Source: Clostridiales bacterium
Lineage (GTDB): Bacteria; Bacillota; Clostridia; Lachnospirales; WQUN01
Assembly (NCBI GenBank): GCA_031254075.1
Contig: JAIRVD010000364.1
Span: 1-6,401, forward strand
DNA length: 6,401 bases
Reading direction: 5' to 3'
Positions 6,037 to 6,401 of the stretch are shown here, piece by piece (positions within the stretch are counted from its first letter, which is position 1; every line of letters begins with the position of its first letter). The notes beneath the pieces were generated by a model. The model was not told where the DNA came from. It saw only the letters and a list, made by a program, of their open reading frames with translations, and searched no databases. A program made the translations under genes and the position numbers.

Positions 6037-6401
6037 ATGAAGGAAGTAGCCTTTTCCGCAAAGAACGAAAACAATTGGAAGGCTCTTGAGGCTTATAATA
6101 ATCGTCTGCGTTTGCAAGGCGGGATTAAAAGGCTGACTGCCGAAGAGGTGCGTGAGTTCGCGCGACTGTTTCGGTTGGTCTGCTTTAATCTTGCCTATGC
6201 GAAAACGCATTATCCCGGCGGAAACGCCGTTGTGTTTCTTAACAGATTAGTAGGCGAAAGCCATAATTTTTTTTATGTTCGCGAAACGAGCAGTTTTTCC
6301 GAAATAAAAAATTTTTTCGCAATTATCTTGCCGCGAACCGTGCGCGAAACCTATCTCTATTGGGTTTTCGCCATGGTTTTTTTTATGTTTGGGGCGTTGT
6401 T
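6037..6401 (+). CDS. SpoIIM/DUF95-family membrane protein, C-terminus cut by window edge
   Basis: The visible 121 codons match the soluble N-terminal part of the SpoIIM-like (DUF95) integral membrane family. They show a helix with F..KNENNWKALE (6-18), then LTAEEVREFARLFRLVCFNLAYAKTHYP (33-60, matching the family's L-x-E-L...YR..A.DLA.A...YP pattern), then VVFLNRLVGESHNFFY (65-80, matching YLN.LV..AH..LY). A hydrophobic stretch beginning near residue 107 (WVFAMVFFMFGAL) is the first membrane segment, and several more are expected beyond the edge. The ATG begins immediately after the preceding TAA; only a weak AAGAAG site precedes it, so translational coupling with the EAL-HDOD gene is likely. 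The family includes the Bacillus engulfment protein SpoIIM but also many members in non-sporulating bacteria, often beside RDD, MoxR and DUF58 genes. Membership therefore does not prove sporulation. The role here is unknown. Confidence 0.85.
   Translation, partial: MKEVAFSAKNENNWKALEAYNNRLRLQGGIKRLTAEEVREFARLFRLVCFNLAYAKTHYPGGNAVVFLNRLVGESHNFFYVRETSSFSEIKNFFAIILPRTVRETYLYWVFAMVFFMFGAL

Noticed and set aside
6037..6401. Taking the SpoIIM-like gene as proof of a spore former
   Set aside because: The DUF95 family is common in non-sporulating bacteria and archaea, and no other sporulation gene is visible here.

Overview
The window looks like chromosomal DNA of a Firmicutes-type bacterium, perhaps a clostridial or negativicute-like lineage, of moderate to low G+C. 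The reasons are AGGAGG-like ribosome binding sites, TTGaaa/TAtaaT-type promoters, a TTG start codon behind a perfect Shine-Dalgarno, a Firmicutes-style SMC C-terminus, and a small P-loop ATPase that I know mainly from Clostridia. The genus cannot be named from the sequence. No mobile element, CRISPR array, tRNA or rRNA is visible.

Layout: the genes form two divergent blocks around a 92-bp control region (4194-4285). On the minus strand, reading leftwards, are smc (645-4193, the complete chromosome-condensing ATPase) and then a GGDEF diguanylate cyclase (1-586, cut by the left edge). The cyclase has its own promoter in the 58-bp gap. On the plus strand, reading rightwards, are a 139-codon P-loop ATPase (4286-4705, TTG start), a degenerate EAL plus HDOD protein (4783-6036), and a SpoIIM/DUF95-family membrane protein (6037-6401, cut by the right edge). 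The last two abut with no gap. The EAL-HDOD gene also has a good-looking promoter of its own just after the ATPase stop codon.

Functional reading: smc is housekeeping. The cyclase has every visible residue needed to make c-di-GMP, plus an inhibitory I-site. The EAL-HDOD protein has lost the EAL catalytic signature, so it is more likely a signalling adaptor than a phosphodiesterase. The most unusual structure is the divergent control region: the smc promoter and the ATPase promoter overlap almost completely around a perfect 10-bp palindrome. Initiation at the two is probably mutually exclusive, and one regulator could touch both. I found no clear evidence of an entirely new system. The ATPase / EAL-HDOD / SpoIIM-like trio is the least understood part.
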